A stretch of 6,596 bases of DNA from Fidelibacterota bacterium (GTDB taxonomy: Bacteria; Marinisomatota; Marinisomatia; Marinisomatales; UBA8229), in assembly GCA_002686675.1 (NCBI GenBank), contig NYYF01000033.1, forward strand, positions 1 to 6,596. The letters are read 5' to 3'. Below, in pieces: positions 5,804 through 6,596 of this stretch. A program made the position numbers and the translations under genes. The notes under the pieces are model-generated. The model did no database searches, had not been told where the DNA came from, and saw only the letters and a list, made by a program, of their open reading frames with translations. The stretch's first letter is position 1. Each line of letters begins with the position of its first letter.

Positions 5804-6535
5804 TTAAAAATTAAAGTTTAAACCAAGACTGATTTGTAGAACATCTGTTTTGGATGTGCTTGGAGAATAAGTCACATCATAAGGTTCTTGATCCATACGA
5901 TGAATATCTCCTTCCTTCAGATATTCTGCTTCATCGCCAATCATATATCGTGCATTGATAAAAAATGATAATATTTCTTCAATACCACTATCCTCACCTC
6001 CTTTAAAATCACTATCCTCATCTCCTCCAAAGGAAGTCAGGGTTATTTCCAATCCGCCACCACAACCATAGCTGAAGGCATAATCTGTATAATTACGTGA
6101 AATTGCAAGTTCGCATGTGTCGTCATCTCCAGGACAGTATTCGGAAATAACTTTTGTTGAAGTAAATAAATTTTTCATTCCCAAAAGACCTTCAAAATAC
6201 GGCCTGAATTCCCCCTGTAAAGGAACTACCCTTGCTAATAAGTGTCCATATACAAGATCATTTGTCGTTTTTACAGTAACAACAAAATCAGGTATAGTGT
6301 TACTCCATGGTTCTGGTCGTTCTGAAGAACCGTATCGAGTTCCTCCTAAATTGATCCCAAAGCCTAATATATTTGATGGATACCATAAACCATTTATATC
6401 AAGACCAAAACCTGTTGGTACGCCTTCATCTTTAAACTCACCCTTGGGCAGCTGCCAAATAAGTGCAATATCAACACCAAAATTCCCAGAAAATGCACTG
6501 GAAATAATCAAAGCAGACAGTAGTATTTTTTTCAT
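5804..6535 (-). CDS. Secreted outer-membrane beta-barrel-like protein
   Basis: This 243-residue protein has no specific name that I recognise. It begins MKKILLSALIISSAFSG, a Sec signal peptide with probable cleavage near residues 15-18. The remainder alternates polar and apolar residues in short stretches typical of beta strands, for example GFGLDINGLWYP (42-53), LGFGINLGGTRYG (57-69), LVYGHLLARVVP (94-105) and RPYFEGLLGM (111-120). It ends LQISLGLNFNF, with the C-terminal aromatic expected of an outer-membrane beta-signal. Size and pattern fit a small 8- to 10-strand barrel of the OmpW/OmpA-like kind. An acidic loop (134-141, CPGDDDTC) contains two Cys that could pair, and a second acidic stretch (170-184) is an imperfect tandem repeat. 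No lipobox is seen. It precedes the enzyme cluster by 45 nt on the same strand but need not be functionally linked. The start is chosen for the signal peptide; there is no clear Shine-Dalgarno sequence. Confidence 0.8.
   Translation of the reverse strand: MKKILLSALIISSAFSGNFGVDIALIWQLPKGEFKDEGVPTGFGLDINGLWYPSNILGFGINLGGTRYGSSERPEPWSNTIPDFVVTVKTTNDLVYGHLLARVVPLQGEFRPYFEGLLGMKNLFTSTKVISEYCPGDDDTCELAISRNYTDYAFSYGCGGGLEITLTSFGGDEDSDFKGGEDSGIEEILSFFINARYMIGDEAEYLKEGDIHRMDQEPYDVTYSPSTSKTDVLQISLGLNFNF
5986..6033 (-). repeat. Imperfect 24-bp tandem duplication in the barrel protein gene
   Basis: Two adjacent 24-nt units (5986-6009 and 6010-6033) match at 19 of 24 positions by direct comparison, with an identical first 11 bases on the plus strand. 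The period is eight codons, so the frame is kept. The repeat encodes two copies of an acidic, Gly-rich segment, residues 169-184 (FGGDEDSD followed by FKGGEDSG), probably in a surface or periplasmic loop. It looks like a decayed slippage duplication. Confidence 0.6.
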
Positions 6536-6596
6536 TTTATTTTCTATAATGGATTTACTACTAAATAATAACTATTTATTTACCTTAAATATCGAA
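6536..6596 (-). promoter_or_regulatory. AT-rich leader upstream of the barrel gene, possible promoter
   Basis: These 61 nt lie upstream of the barrel gene and are very AT-rich. On the coding strand TATAGA (20-25 nt before the ATG region) is a possible -10 element, with only a poor TTATTA at 17-nt spacing as -35. No Shine-Dalgarno sequence is present; the bases before the ATG are A-rich (AGAAAATAAA), a leader style common in Bacteroidota and relatives. Short inverted repeats occur (ATTTACTACTAAAT at 6553-6566 and arms AAATAA 6563-6568 / TTATTT 6576-6581), but these are easily produced by chance in such DNA. No coding sequence is seen here. Confidence 0.3.

Noticed and set aside
5261..5807. Two plus-strand open frames opposite the HD gene
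   Set aside because: The HD gene has a strong ribosome binding site and family motifs; the opposite frames have neither.
5804..5830. Rho-independent terminator after the barrel gene
   Set aside because: Only AT-rich sequence with a weak 6-bp inverted repeat and no GC-rich stem followed by a U-tract.
6553..6581. Short AT-only inverted repeats upstream of the barrel gene as a regulator site
   Set aside because: Arms of 5-6 A/T bases are expected by chance in DNA this AT-rich; they are kept only as a note in the leader entry.

Overview
All six supported genes lie on the minus strand, so the window is transcribed from right to left. It looks like a bacterial chromosomal segment of moderate GC content. 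The rightmost gene encodes a secreted beta-barrel-like protein, which points to an outer membrane. One enzyme carries a twin-arginine signal and closely resembles the flavobacterial glycosylasparaginase. An FCB-type lineage (Bacteroidota or relatives, possibly Neomarinimicrobiota) would fit, but this is inference and no rRNA or marker gene is present. The standard genetic code is used, and every stop codon I checked is TAA or TAG.

Layout from 5' to 3' of the transcript: (1) 6535-5804, outer-membrane beta-barrel-like protein with an N-terminal signal peptide. (2) A 45-nt gap with a possible weak promoter and a strong Shine-Dalgarno sequence. (3) 5758-5225, a small HD-superfamily protein in which the His of the HD dyad reads Ile. 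(4) 5213-3243, a single-chain aconitase-superfamily hydratase resembling fungal homoaconitase Lys4. (5) 3241-2279, a Tat-signal N4-(beta-N-acetylglucosaminyl)-L-asparaginase. (6) 2267-1071, an isocitrate/homoisocitrate-type decarboxylating dehydrogenase. (7) 1062-1, the first 354 codons of an MmgE/PrpD-family dehydratase that runs off the left edge. Genes 3 to 7 are separated by 11, 1, 11 and 8 nt, so they very probably form one operon.

The functional core is three enzymes acting on tricarboxylic acids: a PrpD-family dehydratase, an aconitase-family hydratase and a decarboxylating 3-hydroxyacid dehydrogenase. Together they could convert a citrate-like acid through the cis-aconitate-like and isocitrate-like forms to a 2-oxoacid. 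The Lys4-like hydratase and the SSPIVGLR substrate loop of the dehydrogenase favour homocitrate, giving 2-oxoadipate. The ordinary citrate to 2-oxoglutarate segment of the TCA cycle, possibly NADP-linked because of an HGSAPKYA motif, remains a real alternative. The HD protein and the exported asparaginase have no obvious place in that route. No RNA genes, CRISPR arrays, insertion sequences or prophage genes were seen.
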